From Varanus komodoensis (taxonomy: Eukaryota; Chordata; Lepidosauria; Squamata; Varanidae), in contig NW_025335587.1 of the NCBI RefSeq assembly GCF_004798865.1, positions 5,622,353 through 5,686,352 on the forward strand: a DNA stretch of 64,000 nt, given 5' to 3'. This document shows, piece after piece, positions 47,276-60,617 of the stretch (the first letter of the stretch is position 1; every line of letters begins with the position of its first letter). The notes under the pieces were generated by a model. It ran no database searches and was not told where the DNA came from. It was given only the letters and a program-made list of their open reading frames with translations. The translations under genes were made by a program, and so were the position numbers.

Positions 47276-48381
47276 AATTAGTGCTAACATGAATTGGCAC
47301 AAATAAAACAAACTTCTGATATAAAAAAATCCAGTTCCATCAATGAACAGTGATGGAATGAAAGATGCCTGACAATCTGTCAAACCCGGAAGGAACAGAT
47401 TTAACAGAATCCACACATTCCAAGGAAGTATATATCTGTATTCAAATCTTATGCAATTAAAATGCTCTGTAGGGTCTGACAGAATGCTTCTTCAGCCCAA
47501 GGCATCTTGCTCACCTGCCATCCCACCTACAGAAACCACAGGTAATAGGACAGCAGCCTCCAGCTCACCTGAGGGCAACACAGGGGGGAGTTGTGGAGGT
47601 TGTAGGGAACACCCTGGAGGTGTTCCATGCAGTGGGACACAGTGGGTTGCCAGCCACCTTCTCCTGCTCTCCCCTTCCTGTCTCCCCACTCTTGGTCCTC
47701 TTGAGGGTGTCCCAAGAGATACTGCACCCTGATCAAATAGTCTCCCCCTCCCTGTGGGGCTTTTTCACTTGAACCTTCTATCTTCTGGAGGTTGTGAAAA
47801 CTGGCTGTCAAGGGGCTTTTGCAATCCCTAGTTTGGCAGCTACAGACAGTCCCTTCAAAGTGGCCCAGTGGAAGCTTGGATGGGCTGCCTGTATAGCACA
47901 GCATTTTTTTAAAAATCACCATATAACTTTTGCAAAAATACCACCACCACCACCACCACCAACAATGATTGCACTGCTCAATTGCAGACATTTGTCATGT
48001 GAGCAGAGTGCAGGAGAATGCTCACTGGAGAAGTTCAGCAGGTACCCACCTTGGCCATTGCCCTGCAGATGCTGCAGCTACAGTTCTTTTTCCCATTGCT
48101 AAGCTGTCAAATATAACCAAAGGCACAAGTGATCTTACCTTGTAAAAGAGGAGTGCTGAGTTCCCCCAATTCACAGCAAGAGCCTTGGGGGTGGGATTCA
48201 GGGAGGGACTGACTTTTTAAAAACAAGCATAAATTATCAGCCACAGCTCCATTCTAGCAGCGGGAGCCAATAAAACATCCCTTAACTGTGGAATAAAATG
48301 CCCAGGTGACCTGCATAGGTAGATTTCCATGAATGTCCAATGACACTTCACCACCAAGAGAATACTCTGACCTATCTTTCC
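47276..48381. other. Unannotated sequence with a (CCA)n microsatellite
   Basis: A (CCA)n run at 47941-47962 gives the poly-Pro and poly-Trp frames seen here. Otherwise no gene. Confidence 0.6.
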
Positions 48382-48440
48382 CCAGCCTGGTGCCATTCAG
48401 ATTGGTTTCACTACAATTCCCAGTATCCACCAGTCACCAT
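48382..48440. repeat. Palindromic repeat, family B, partial
   Basis: CTACAATTCCCAGTATCCAC with CCAGCCTGGTGCCATTCAGA upstream resembles the left arm only. Confidence 0.4.
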
Positions 48441-48461
48441 AGGACAGCAGACAAGCAGTTT

Positions 48462-48720
48462 ATGTATTATTTACTTATTTAAGATTTTTATATACTGTCT
48501 TATATTTTACCAAATCTCAAGATGGTTTACAAAAAAGAATTATTTTAGAAAGAGCGGAGAACCAGGCAACAGTGTTCAGTTTAAAATACAACAATCAGAT
48601 ATATATTAAAATAAGCAATTAAAAAACTGGGTAAATAAAGAGTTAGTGCCAGGCAAACCTGTCTAGGGAGCACATTCCATAATCGGGACACTATTTTGAT
48701 GTGAGTTTTCATTGACCAAA
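48462..48720 (-). mobile_element. L2-like LINE 3' region, reverse strand
   Basis: Begins TTATGTATTATTTACTTATT, then ATACTGTCTTATATTTTACC and CAAGATGGTTTACAAAAAAG, the reversed 3' end. AACCTGTCTAGGGAGCACAT further on belongs to the same 3' region. No coding part. Confidence 0.55.
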
Positions 48721-48869
48721 ACTGTGCAGTCTTGCTACCTGTTTATAGCAAGAATACTCTGCTGAGAGGCGGAGGAACTGCCATGGCACAGAGAGTCAGG
48801 ACTCCTTGGCAGCCTTGGAGAAGGTATCATGTGCCTATGAAACAATGGAAAGAAAACAAGGGCGGCACC

Positions 48870-49281
48870 ACTTATACCAGGGGTGGGCAATTAATTTTCC
48901 TATGGGGCCACATGAGAAACTTCGACAGTTGTTAAGGGCCGGACCAATACACTTACAGCTCTGCTCAATATAAATCTCTATAAAAACAGTAAATGAAACA
49001 TTACAATGATACAATGAAAATGTGGAGCACAGAACAACACTATTTAATGAATATTCACAAAAACATTAACATTAACATTACACGAAAAGCAATAAATTCA
49101 ATTCAATTTAGCAGATCCTTCAAAATAAAAGCAGTGCGGTTATATTGCTTGCATCTATATTATGACGGTATATATTTGCATTGACTTTTAATTTGCCAGT
49201 GACCTCATGCAGGCCAGTCAGGGTCAGCCATTGGGCCGGATGTGGCCCGCGGGCCGTACAATGCACAGGTCTGACTAATAC
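48870..49281. mobile_element. Non-autonomous hAT element (MITE) with target duplication
   Basis: The element proper is 48878-49273, 396 bases. It opens CAGGGGTGGGCAATTAATTT and closes with GTACAATGCACAGGTCTG; the first 14 bases of one end and the complement of the other agree at about 10 positions. The flanks ACTTATAC (48870-48877) and ACTAATAC (49274-49281) match at seven of eight positions, a clear hAT-type 8-bp duplication. Just inside the right end is GTGGCCCGCGGGCC, a GC-rich subterminal word common in such elements. There is no transposase, so it would have needed an autonomous relative to move. Confidence 0.88.
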
Positions 49282-51929
49282 CCTGTGAGGACTGACATGT
49301 CCTGGGGCCCAGCTTCAAAATCTGTTTCTGTTTCTGACTAACATAAGTTGGGCTGTCCCAAGGGAAGCTCTAATCCCCTTCTCTTCACTGTTTGCTCCCT
49401 TCTCCCTCCCTCTTTCTGACTTTGCTTTTGTCCTTTTGGAGGTGGCAGGATGTGGGACCTATACTCCATCGATAGCTGTGGATGTGATGCTAAACTACTA
49501 TGCACTCTAGAATGGCTTAACATTACACGGCACCTGCATTTTCCCCACCATCTGCTTTTTTGTTGCTCTGTCAATTGTTCTTACTTAAATCACCGTTATT
49601 CTTTTATTTACATAGAACTGTTGTGGTGGTGGTGGTGGTTGTTTAGTTACTTTGCAGTGCCTTCCTTATTATGTTTTCCTTTAAGTTTGTGTGTATTCAT
49701 TTAAGTTCACACTATAATTTGCTTATTTGTAGTTGTTTGTGTAGCAATAAACAATAAACAATTTATCCAGTCTTGAGCCCCTGGCCCTTGCCATAGTTCT
49801 GCTTTGCTTACTGGACTGCAAAGTCAACATCTCTATTCTCCCAAGACTAGTAAATGAGAAACTGACAACTAACCCAAGGCTCAGGGAACCCAACGGTGTC
49901 TCTCTGCCTCTCTCAGTATTTGGTCTACCACCATCTTCTTCAAATGGGTGGAAACCATTTCATTCTGAAGGAAGACACATTCCATTCATGTGACCACTTT
50001 TTGCTTGGCCAGAATCAACAAGTGCGCTGGCTCGAACTCTCCAAGGACTTCATGCAGATTCCCAAGCATCAGGGTGCATACAGGGCATCCTGTATGGAGG
50101 ATGGAGCAGGGATATGGAGCAGAGATATGCTGCCAGTCCAGCCGCTGGCCATGTCCTCTTGCTGTGGACATATCCAGCCAGTTCTGTGAGGTGTTTTATA
50201 TATGAGCAGATCCTCATTTAGAGATGTTCCTTTGTAGATACCATGCGAAACATATGGAGTGTGGCTAATTCAAAATGGAAAATCAGGGCCAGGGCCAATA
50301 GCACAGCCTGTTCCCTACTGTATCTGTGCTTGCCTTGCATGTGGGTAATGCACACCAGGCTAGTAGCTGAGGCAGGGCCAGGCAAAAGTGAGCAGCGGTG
50401 GCTGTTAGACCTAATGGCTCCACTGACTCCAGCCAGTCCAAAGTTCCTGTTTTCTCTGGCACCTTTACTTGTACAGCATCTTAGTGCTCAACCATGCTAC
50501 AGCTCCTGCTGGCATTTGACCATAGACTTCGGCTCTCCCTTGGGCTCAGGACACTTGTCGCTTAGTGGGGGCCATGAGAGAAAACTGCCTGCTGGGACTG
50601 TGCAGGAAGAGATGACTTAGATGGAAAACCTGAGCCTGAGTGGAGTCAGGTCGGCCTTGGAGGTACCACAGCCATCTTGTGCGACCATGTAGCCTGCTGT
50701 ATGGCAGTGGGAGTGGTGGTGGTGGTGGAATCCTTTATTTGAAGGTCTGTCAGAGGACAATACAGTATAGAAGGGCTGTCCAAGTCAGGTTTAGAGCTGA
50801 CAAACCCTAGGAAAGGAGAAGGGCCTGGATGCTGCGTATCAGCAATGAGCACATGTTCAGTAGATTGAGCAGGCACGCAGATCACTTGGCCATGGTCCTC
50901 CCACTACAGTGAGGTGTACCATGCATTGCGTATCTATTTATAGTAATTATTTGTACATATACATTAGCCTATACCATTTTGTGCCCCTTTTTCCTCTCTC
51001 TCACTCCTTGGTAATGCATGACCTCTTTATTTTATGATGTGTAAACCTGCATGGCCAATGGAGGAGACTTGGGGAAAACTCCGAGGAAGTAGCCAGCTAG
51101 GAAATGGGGAGCAAGTAAGACGTGGTCATTGTAGAAGTGAAAAGAGCATGGATCACTGAACTGGAGGATGTGGAGAGCGATGCAATATAGAATGTATGCA
51201 GCTGCAATGTAGGCAGCAGCCTCTGTGAACTTACCACCTCCTAACATGGATCCATTCTCTTATGTCAGGGACCGCCCTAAAGAAAGGTTTTCCTGAGTAG
51301 TTCACGAATTGTTCTGGACTCCTGCAGTTGCTCAGTATCCATGTATTTTACCCATTAGCCTTTAGAATAACAACACATGCAATAGGTTTCTTTAGCCTTA
51401 TCTAGCCAGGAAGTCCGTTTTGTGGAGAATTACTTTTGGCAGAAATCATTTTGGCTTGCTTGCTGTGCTGGTTTGCACTGATGAGATCATTCAGCATTTG
51501 CCTCTGTGCTTCAGTGATATCCCAAGCAATGACTCGATCCAACAATGGGGATGAATCACTCTGCCCCATCTGTATTTGCACAAAAAACAATTATTTTCAA
51601 AGTGAAAGGTTAGGAAGCAAAGCCCTTGGCAGTGATCATAGCATTTCTGTACAGGCAAAATATTTAAAGGGCTTAAGAGTTGTGAAATGCCCAGATTTCA
51701 TGGAGTTATAGCTCTGCAAGTTTCAGTAATCAAATTGTCCATTTCATCCATTAATGGTAGAATGTAACAGAATTTTGCACCTGCCAAGCTGTCTCTAATA
51801 GCTCCATACCATCTGGGAGTTAGATCTAGAGTGCTCCCAGACAGATGACTCTTAGCACAAACATTCAAAAGATGTCGTGCAGCTATTCCATCTTCTCCTT
51901 AACAAATATTTATTTCTATTTTTTAATAG
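49282..51929. other. Unannotated non-coding sequence
   Basis: (GGT)n runs at 49622-49640 and (GTG)n at 50712-50728. A 125-codon frame at 50243-50620 has no domain. No gene supported up to the exon-like segment at 51930. Confidence 0.5.
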
Positions 51930-52043
51930 ATCAAAAAGGATACAGAGGAAGCAGTGGAAAAACATGGGAATGTTACAATCGATGATGCCATAGCGCTTCT
52001 CTACTTGAGGGACTTCTTCGGCCCTCATGATTTCTTACTCATG
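51930..52043 (+). CDS. Possible orphan internal exon, unknown protein
   Basis: A T-rich tract ending TTTTTTAATAG precedes an open frame of 38 codons that ends before a GT (ATG|GTAGTG). The segment is exactly 114 bases, so it could be skipped or included without shifting frame. The translation starts IKKDTEEAVEKHGNVTIDDA and ends IALLYLRDFFGPHDFLLM, a mix of a charged helix-like start and a hydrophobic end that looks more protein-like than its neighbours. The frame continues after the GT to a TGA near 52112. I do not recognise the protein. No partner exon was found in the window, the donor is weak, and a chance frame is quite possible. Confidence 0.3.
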
Positions 52044-54523
52044 GTAGTGGATGCTTTACTCTCCTCACTCATGCATTATGGGTGCTTTACACTATGCCAG
52101 AATCTTGTGTGACCTCCCCTGTCATTTCTAAGAATTTTCACTTTTTAAGATTAAGATCAAGGAAAGTATAATACCATCTAGAAATGAACCAGAAGGGAAG
52201 CGTGTGTATTTTCACAATGCTACAGCACCAACTTGTGTGTTACAATTCCACACTACCACCAGTACCATGCAATGGAAGATATGGGAAGGCAGGGAGGGTG
52301 GGAAGGCGAGAGGGAGAGAGAGATAAGAAAGAAAGCAAGACAGACAGACAGACTCCACATCTATAAAGGAGCCAATCTTGATCCTTGCAAAGAGCAAAAG
52401 TCTCAATAAAGTGGTAGGGCAAAAGCCTCATGTAGAGAAATCCATAGGTGAAATGCATCCACCTTTAAACATTCATGAAGGAAGCAGGGCCATTGCATAA
52501 TGGCCTCAACAGGAAGTATCCCCAGTATCTTGCATTCATCACAGTTTTACACCTGTCCTTTTCTAGCTGCTGGAAACTGCTTCGATGTGTTTCATGCCAG
52601 GAAAGCAGTTCAGTGGCTCAAGTGATGGGATGCATTCATTCACACTTCACAGATTCCAAATCCTGACTCTTCCAGGGGGTAGGAGTTGAGCAGGCATTCA
52701 GCAGCACGTTTCTCTTCAGGATGCTTCCTCAGATCCAAGGAAGGTGCAGCCAGTCTATGCACATTTCAGTTCATAAACTGCATATTCCAGTTCACTTGCT
52801 CCCTTCTTCATTTTTCAGTTGTGTGTCACCTGCAGCTTACTTCTGAATAGAAATGCATAGCATTTTCTCTTTGAATGTGACCTGTCTCGTAGTATCAAGG
52901 GGCAAACATACCAACTGTGAATTTATTTAAGAAACTAAGCCATCTATGCAATCACTAATATGAAAGCTCGCTCTGTGTAGGAGAGTTTTTGAGTATGCCC
53001 AATAATAAGGTCCATCTTGGGAACTGTAGATGGAATCGTATAGGGTGCTGACATGGTGTCATGCAGTGCGTTATGTGGTCCCTTTCTAAAAGGTTGGTTT
53101 CAAGTGACCTCTTTGTACGATGATGCCATGTGGTTTTTCAGACTAAGGACACCACTCTAAGTAATTTTTTTACTAGGTGGCAGGATGGCTGAAAATAAGG
53201 GGACAAGATCTCTACTCTATATACTATGCCCCACACATTCCAAAGTTAGCAGTCAGTTCCAAATTCAATAACAAATTTGAATACATTGATCTGGGTTTGC
53301 TATGAAAGTAAGCATTATGCATGAATGAGTTTCAGCCAACAGGTTAATTATGAAATTTGGCAACAACCTTATTCTTGAACATTTAAAGTACATTTGCTTC
53401 AGAATGTTCATTAGCAGGGCTGTTTTTAATGTATTTTCCACACTGAATTCAATGCTTCACACTGAATTAACTTCACATTTAATGATCTAAATCAGGAACA
53501 TGCAAAAACCCCCAAACCAGGAACTGTTCCTTTTGCTGGGGGTTCATGTGTGTACTTTAATTCCAGATACACTGAGTTTTTTAAAATTATTGACTGATTT
53601 GTATGTGCAGTTCTCACTTCCATCCTCTGAGACATTTAAAATTAACTTCTGAGGGCCAAATGACACATGATGTCATTTGGAAGTATTATAGTTCTAGTCA
53701 GAGTTATAAGAAGCCAATTAGTAGTGATGTGTAAGTGTGTGCAGTTTTCACTGGGACATGGGAGACGAAGAGTTTCTCTTCCCTTTACAGTCATGACCTG
53801 ACAGCTTCTGCCTTAGAAGGAAAATCCCATTTGTGCTGAAGAATACTGGACCCTTCTGAGCCTAAAAATCGGTCATACTGCCAAATGAAGTGTTTAGTGT
53901 CACATGCAGTTTAGCCCTCAGTGTAAACCAGGAAATCACCTGTCAAGGTACTGAAATGTCTTTCCCTCTACCATCTTTGTTATGTTTCTCTCAGGAAACT
54001 GAAGGAGAGAAACAGACAGAAGGACAACAGACCAAAGAGACACAAAGCCTCCACTTCCCTCCTTATCCCTCTTCTGCTCCTTGCCTTCTGCTGAACTAGT
54101 CTCTTTTGACATCTAATCTGATCAGTTCTTCTTCTTTTTACAGAATTCTTGGGTATCAACATCCTTGACAAATAAACTGTTAAGGAAGAAGAAAAGATGA
54201 GCATTCAAGGAATGAATTTAGGACTACTAAGAGTGATGATGCAAACCAGGCTGTGACAATGCAGATGTAGCTGCAGCAATTACTGGGTTTATGGCAGTTT
54301 ATAAATAGCTGCTGGATATTTCTGTGTCCAGTTCACATTCATATTTTTCCTCCATGAGGTATTAGTTCCTCACATGTAGGAGTAACTGGAAATTTAAAAT
54401 AATAAATAAATGCAAAGCAGCTGTAGTTCTTGAGCTTCTTTCTGTCTTCCATAACGGGCATTCTATTTCATACGTATACTATATATAACAATTTGTACTT
54501 TATTGTACTATAGAACCTATCTT
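52044..54523. other. Unannotated non-coding sequence
   Basis: A purine-rich tract with GACA units runs from 52274 to 52353. Otherwise no gene or repeat recognised. Confidence 0.55.
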
Positions 54524-54620
54524 TGAGCATGGTGTAGTGGTTAGAGTATCAGGCTGGGGCTCAGGAGACCTCAGTTCTAGTTCCTGTTCACTAGGTCACT
54601 TTGATCTTGGGGATAAATGT
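54524..54620 (+). mobile_element. tRNA-derived SINE head
   Basis: GGTGTAGTGGTTAGAGTATC is an A-box-like word and CTCAGTTCTAGTTCCTGTTC a B-box-like word about 25 bases later, as in reptilian MIR-like SINEs that begin GTGGTGTAGTGGTTAGAG. Body similarity fades after CACTTTGATCTTGGGGATAA. Confidence 0.75.
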
Positions 54621-57600
54621 AATGTCACAATACATAATAAATCCTATGAATATATTTGAAGTGACTCGCCAACATTTGCTGGTGAAGCTCTTATTTTTGT
54701 TGTGCTTTGTAGTGCCCTATTCTTCCTTCCTTTTTTAAGATGTTAAAATCTAATCTGCTATCCTTGATAGGCTTTGGTTCCCATGCTCTCTTCTTGTATA
54801 TCTATTTTTTTCTAGGTGCCTATTCTCCCGTTAGTCCCTGATAACACAGCAAACTCACTCCTTTAGTCAATAATAGACAAGTTTAACCTCACAGAAAAGA
54901 TTTCCTTTTTGTTACTGAGCCTAAACAAAAACAAGGAAATTAAATTACTTTGTTGAAGTAACATGAAGGCTGTGACATGAACCAGGAAATCCAAAGATAA
55001 GGCTAGACAAAATGCCATCTATTTAGGAATGAAGAAGCAAAGCAGTCACTCTGTTTCTATTGCTAGAAAGACCACAAGGTGTTTCTGTAGGGTTTGCATG
55101 TAGGGGATAACATGTTGATTTGCTGGAGAATTGGGGAACTAACAAAATGGCAGCCTTATAGTAGAACACAGAGTAGAACTAGCAAGAGGCAGGTGCCAAG
55201 TTGTACTACAGTGATAGTACCTGTGGTGGATGCACAGTTTGACATTCGATAGGTGCTCTGGCATCACAGCTGGTGAAGCTCTGTGTCCTATTTTACAAAG
55301 GACAGTCCTTTATTTGAAAAAGAACAGTTTTTTCAGTCCAAGCCTGACGCAAGGATAAAGATTTTTACCGATCAGCATCTAGAACTTGGACAATAGAACG
55401 AGCAGGCCCAGAGGTCACCTGGTCAAAGGCTTCTCTACTACAGTATCATTGAACTTCTAATTAAGTCTTTGTCATTATTTCTCAATCTACATTTATACAT
55501 ATAAATTAGCACATGTAAATGTTCTGCACCTCTGTATCCCCCCCTCAAACGATGCATCCCCTCCTTTTTGTCAGTATGTAAGTGACCAACTTACTAAGGG
55601 TTTGCTTGCTGACAAGAAGGAGCTAGAACTCTGGTTACCTGGTTGAGTTATCATTAGCTGTGGCTTCATCCTTAGGAGATCTGAAGAGGAAGGAGCTTTG
55701 TGTTTTGCCAGAGGAGCCCTACAAGCTTGAGGTCTCTTTGGCAGCAGTGATCCTGCTCAATCAATTTTCAAGTTGGTGTACCCTGTAGTCTGGGGGGGCG
55801 GGGTAGAACTAGGAAACAGTGATGCCTGTAATGGAGGAATGGGGAACGGAGAACTCATTCCTAAGAACTCATAATCTAATTACACCATCCTCTGGGTCAG
55901 TTTCAGGGAGGGGAAAAAGGGTTATCTTGACACTTTGGTGGTTTGCAAATAGCAAACACCCATGCACCTTCCGTAATAAACGTAACGAGAGGTTACAGGT
56001 TTAGAACAAAAGTCTCTACAGTCCGGCATCCCAGTTTCCCACAATGGCCACTGCAGTCAGTAAATGATATCAACACTCCCCAGGTCTGAGGGGAGGAGAT
56101 TAGCACCATGGATGTATCACTTATGTTGTCCCTCTGGCTTTAAGCCAAAAGAAAATAGGGCTCCATACATGGGTCCTTCAGGTCCTCTGTTCAGTTCCTC
56201 ATATGATGATGATGTGCTAGAAGGATCATCAATGCCCAGAAAGCCATTCTATGAGAGGAATAACATTGCCGTATATAGTATGCATGAGGAAAAGATTTTT
56301 AATAGCTGATCCAAAAGGTGGCAACCTAATTCTGCCTTGAACCTTTTCATTCTCATTCTCTGTTCCTTGGAGCTCCTTGCAGGAAATGCTTCTGTTAAAA
56401 GGAGAGGTTATCTGTGCAACCTGACCCTTAAAGTACAAGGGATTAAAGCTTTAGACCACCTGAAAGAAATTGCTACCCAAAAGACAATGGCCTTCCCCAC
56501 CTTTAAACTTCCATTATTGCAGCTGTCACTCAGGAAGGCTGTGGTTTGGAAGTCTCTTACAAAGCATCTTATTCTCCATCTAACTGACAGGGTGTTTTAG
56601 TTTGCCTTAGGCTTTCAGGGGCTCATCCATCTGGAAAGATATGCTCTAGTTTGTGTGGAAATTCATTCAGGCAGGAAGAAATAGTAATTCTTTTGCTTAT
56701 TGATTGACAACAGGCCTGTAATTGGTGCTTTACCAGCAAGCATTCCACTGGGTTGTTCTGTCCTCAAATCTGATAGATGACATCCTGTGTGTGTTTTCCC
56801 ACAGGACGCAATTTCCCTTTGCTCTGGTGCTGCTAAGATCCTAGGGACTCTTTGGAGAAAAGGCTTGAAATCCTATATTCATTGCTCTTTTACAGAAGAA
56901 GAAGGGCTGGGAAGAAATGGGACAGGATGCAGGACAGAGTTAAGGCAGATTTAAAGGTATTAGTCTCTGAACTGCAACTTGGCAGTCTTTATTTGCAAGG
57001 CTAGATGAGCCCCTAAAACTCTAAGGCTACTTATTTTTAGAGTTTTAAATTATAATGCTATATTTTACTTTCTATATCTTGAGTCCCTGCATCCTAATAA
57101 ATATATAAAATCACCACCACCAGCAAAGAATGGCTTTTAAAAATCTGCTAAATGATATCATTTTAGCAGCCAGAAGTGTTTTTGTTTTCCTACAGTCACA
57201 TGCAAATCCAATTGTCAACAATTACTGACAATCCCTGAGCTGTGATTTCTCCTTTACACAGATGGTGAATAAAGAAATATATGACTAAAGTATTCCAGAA
57301 ACAATAGCATTAAGTCTGCCTTCCACCCTTAATCCAGATTAAGGAACAAGCTGCACTCAAAATAATTTGTTAAGTTAATTTAGCAACAGATTCACTTGCA
57401 TTGCCTGAAATCTGCTCTCAATGAAATAACACACGGATCTCTCTCAAACCAAAAGTGTGCCCCTGCTCCTAAGTTTCTCCTTTCTTCATTTTAGAGACAT
57501 CTTTCCTCCTCCTAATAGAGGGTCCTTTAAGATTTCTCATTGCACCAAGGTTTGATTACTTAATCTCAGCTTTTGCGATAACATTAGAATGAGCTCAAGT

Positions 57601-60501
57601 GGAAAGTTTTCGTTGCACAGCAACTTGAGAACTGGAGATTGCCCAGCTGTATGCAAGATGCTGCTATCTAGGAGTGGGAACCAGTTACAATCTGTTCGCG
57701 CTGCCATAAGCCAGCATCCACGTGCAGACCTCTTTATTCTGCAGATTGAACAAGCACTAAACTCTTCTCCCTGGAGTTACATGGTCTTCCCGGGTGATGA
57801 CTCCAGGGCTGCACAGGTGTCTCCTGGTTAGCTTGCAATATGCAGATCTGATTGAAACAAGTTTTATACTTCCTTGCAATCACAATGTAACTGGGTCTCA
57901 AACTTTCATGTGGACTACTACAGAATGTTGTTTTCGAATTCATGAGCAACCTGTCAGTGCACTAGGACCAATGGCTTTGTGCTAGCATAAACTCATGTTC
58001 ACACAACTACATTTGTACATGCCAGGGAAAGAAAAAACACAGTGATTTGCTACCAAATGTTGGTACTGTAATTTGCTGCTGAATTTCAGTGTGTTGGTCT
58101 GCTGCCAACTTGCGCAACAAGCTGCCACATTTTCCCTTTATGAAGCAAGTTCTAATAAATCCATGCTAGTGTGGTTTTTCTTGGAAAACCCATTGTGCTA
58201 GCAAGCACCATTAGCAAGAACCTAGAGATAATTTACACTAGCAGAACATCATTTATGTTTGTAGTAGTGTATTCTTGGATACAGTCCTGTTTATGGTGCT
58301 ATGGAACCTTGTATGTATAGCATCTGTAATGCCTACTTCTCTCCCCTGTAATTATCAGTTGATCCTTTTATATTTAACAAAAGACTTTAGAATGTAATAA
58401 AAATGTTCATATTGCCTTGTGCTGGTTTCTCCTCTGTAGCTACTTTTACTTTTCAACAGTGATCTAATATAATTTTCCCTTCTGGAAATACTTAGTTCCT
58501 TTTGCCTTTTGTTGGTATTTGTGACCATCAGGTACATATTAAGGAGCAGACACTGGCTATGTTGTGAATGAAGAGGCTGAAATAAGGAAAACTTCCATGA
58601 AGAAACAAGTGCTTCCATTGAAACAACAGCAACCAAACTGATCAGTGTATGTACCATGCAGAAACAGTTCTGGACTACAAGTGCCAAATATTAAGGAACT
58701 AGGTCTCTTGTAATGTTTATAGAGTGAGGTGGTGTCTAAATACAGCAGCATGCCCATATCTGTTAGCTTGGTTACCGCATTTTCAGTTAACTGTAGTTGA
58801 CCTCAGCCCGAAAGAGAAGTCGTAAAGTGCTGTGAAATGCCAAAGGAAGTCTTAAAGTGCTGAGGTAAGAATAAATGGAAATGGGAAAAAGAAATGTATA
58901 TAGTTTATTTGAGTTTATTTTGTAGCTCGCAACTCACTGCCCATGGGTGCCAGCTTAGTATTGTATAGTGTTTCTCTTATCCATGGTTTCAGGCATCCAC
59001 TGGGGGCTTGGAACCAATCTGCAGTTATGGGGGTCCTGTTGTAAAGTATGAATATCATTCCTGAGGCCCTAGAACCCTGAACTCTCAGCATTTGGCTTTC
59101 ATTTTTCAATCAAAGCTACTGTGGAAGAAAACATTTTAAGAAAAATAGCACTTTCAAATATTGTTTTGAAGCAAACAATAACAAATTCTCTTGAAAATTC
59201 CACCATCATCTCCATTCTCTTACACATCACTCTTCCCCCAACTTCTTCAAGATATGGCATCCTTCTATTCCCCTCCATGAAAAAGACATCTTTTTGATCA
59301 AAGCTTTGGCATTTCTCACAAGCCTGAAGCAATCTTTCTGTCTTCAAGGAACCAAAAAAGTTATCTGCAAAGACAGTGTGCTCCCACACAGAACAAACTC
59401 TGCAGTTGCATCCAAAGCCTAAACAAATGAACTGCATCTGAATGCAGTGCCAAGACATTTCTTCATATGTTCTCAGTATACTGATGTTCTCAGTGGAACA
59501 TCAACATATGTGGAGCCTGCTTGTGGACCCCGGATGGGGGCAGACTTCAAGAATCAATGTGAGAGAAGCAATGTTTTGTATTGATGGAAGGAAGCATGTG
59601 GTGCTGCCCGGATGGGGCCTGTGGTTTCAGCTCTTTGCCAGGCACCTGTAAGTTATATTGATTTCAGTGGGAGATTGCCATATAGTTAGAACTGTTTGCC
59701 ATTGAACTCAAAGAACTTAGCTTGGGCAGCAATCTGCCTGTTTGTTGATATTTGACCTTAATCTGCAAGGTCTTGCTCTAGAATATGTTGCAGAGGTATA
59801 CAGGAAGTGCTCATTCCTGGAGCATAAAGCCATCTAGTCAGGGTGGAGGTAACTTCTGCTATCAGTGTGTACAGATTGCTGGGAAATTAGAGTGGGAGGA
59901 TTGGACACCTTGAGAACAGGAGAGGTCCTTGGTCTAACTCAGCGTGGCTCTTCTTAGGACTACAAGCTTCAAGTTTCATGCAGGCTTTGGGAAGACTTGG
60001 TAGGTTTATTAACAAGGTTCTATACCATTTCCTGGCAGGTCCCGTAATGCAGGCTTTTGGTGGGGTTTTCTAGGCCAGGGGAAGAGATAAAGGAGAGGGG
60101 GTGCCGGGTAATATTTAAGGAAGCAGTGCATAGTTAACTCTCTGTGCCTAAATGCAAAACAAAAAGTGCTTCCGGTTTCGTACAGAAAGCCTTTTCCTCA
60201 CCACAACTAATCCCGGGGAGTCTCTATATAGATGGGATCAAGGAGAAAGAGTTTCCTTAGCAATGTTAGTGGCTAAGAGCAAGTTGAACTCCTCAGTTAA
60301 GCATGCTGTGCATGTGCCCAGGCACCTGCAGACACTGGACATGCTGAAACCAAGGTAAAAGAACGATAAACTCCAGAGGTGCACTCACATCTTTCTTTGG
60401 CAATGTAAGCACTTTTTTTAAAAAAATGCCCCAGCTCCTTAGTTAGTGGAATTATGACTTTGGCATGCATAATATACACACTGGTTTCAAAATGGCTGGA
60501 C
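54621..60501. other. Unannotated non-coding sequence
   Basis: A long 5.9-kb stretch with no gene or repeat that I can support. The part 56680-57560 is AT-rich and repeat-poor, and may be old single-copy sequence. Frames of 60-119 codons on both strands show no domains. Confidence 0.5.
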
Positions 60502-60617
60502 AAGTTGCAGCCCTCCACTATGTTCTTGGACTGCAGCTCCATCTTCCCTCATCATTGCTGACCAGGGCTGATAAAATTGTAGTCCAACAGCAACTGGAGG
60601 GCCACAATTTGCCCACT
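60502..60617. repeat. Palindromic repeat, family B
   Basis: The left arm AAGTTGCAGCCCTCCACTAT followed by GTTCTTGGACTGCAGCTCC pairs with the right arm AAATTGTAGTCCAACAGCAA followed by CTGGAGGGCCACAATTTGCC. The loop is CATTGCTGACCAGGGCTGAT. A well preserved copy. Confidence 0.7.

Noticed and set aside
47941-47962. Poly-proline and poly-tryptophan tracts
   Set aside because: Produced by the (CCA)n microsatellite.
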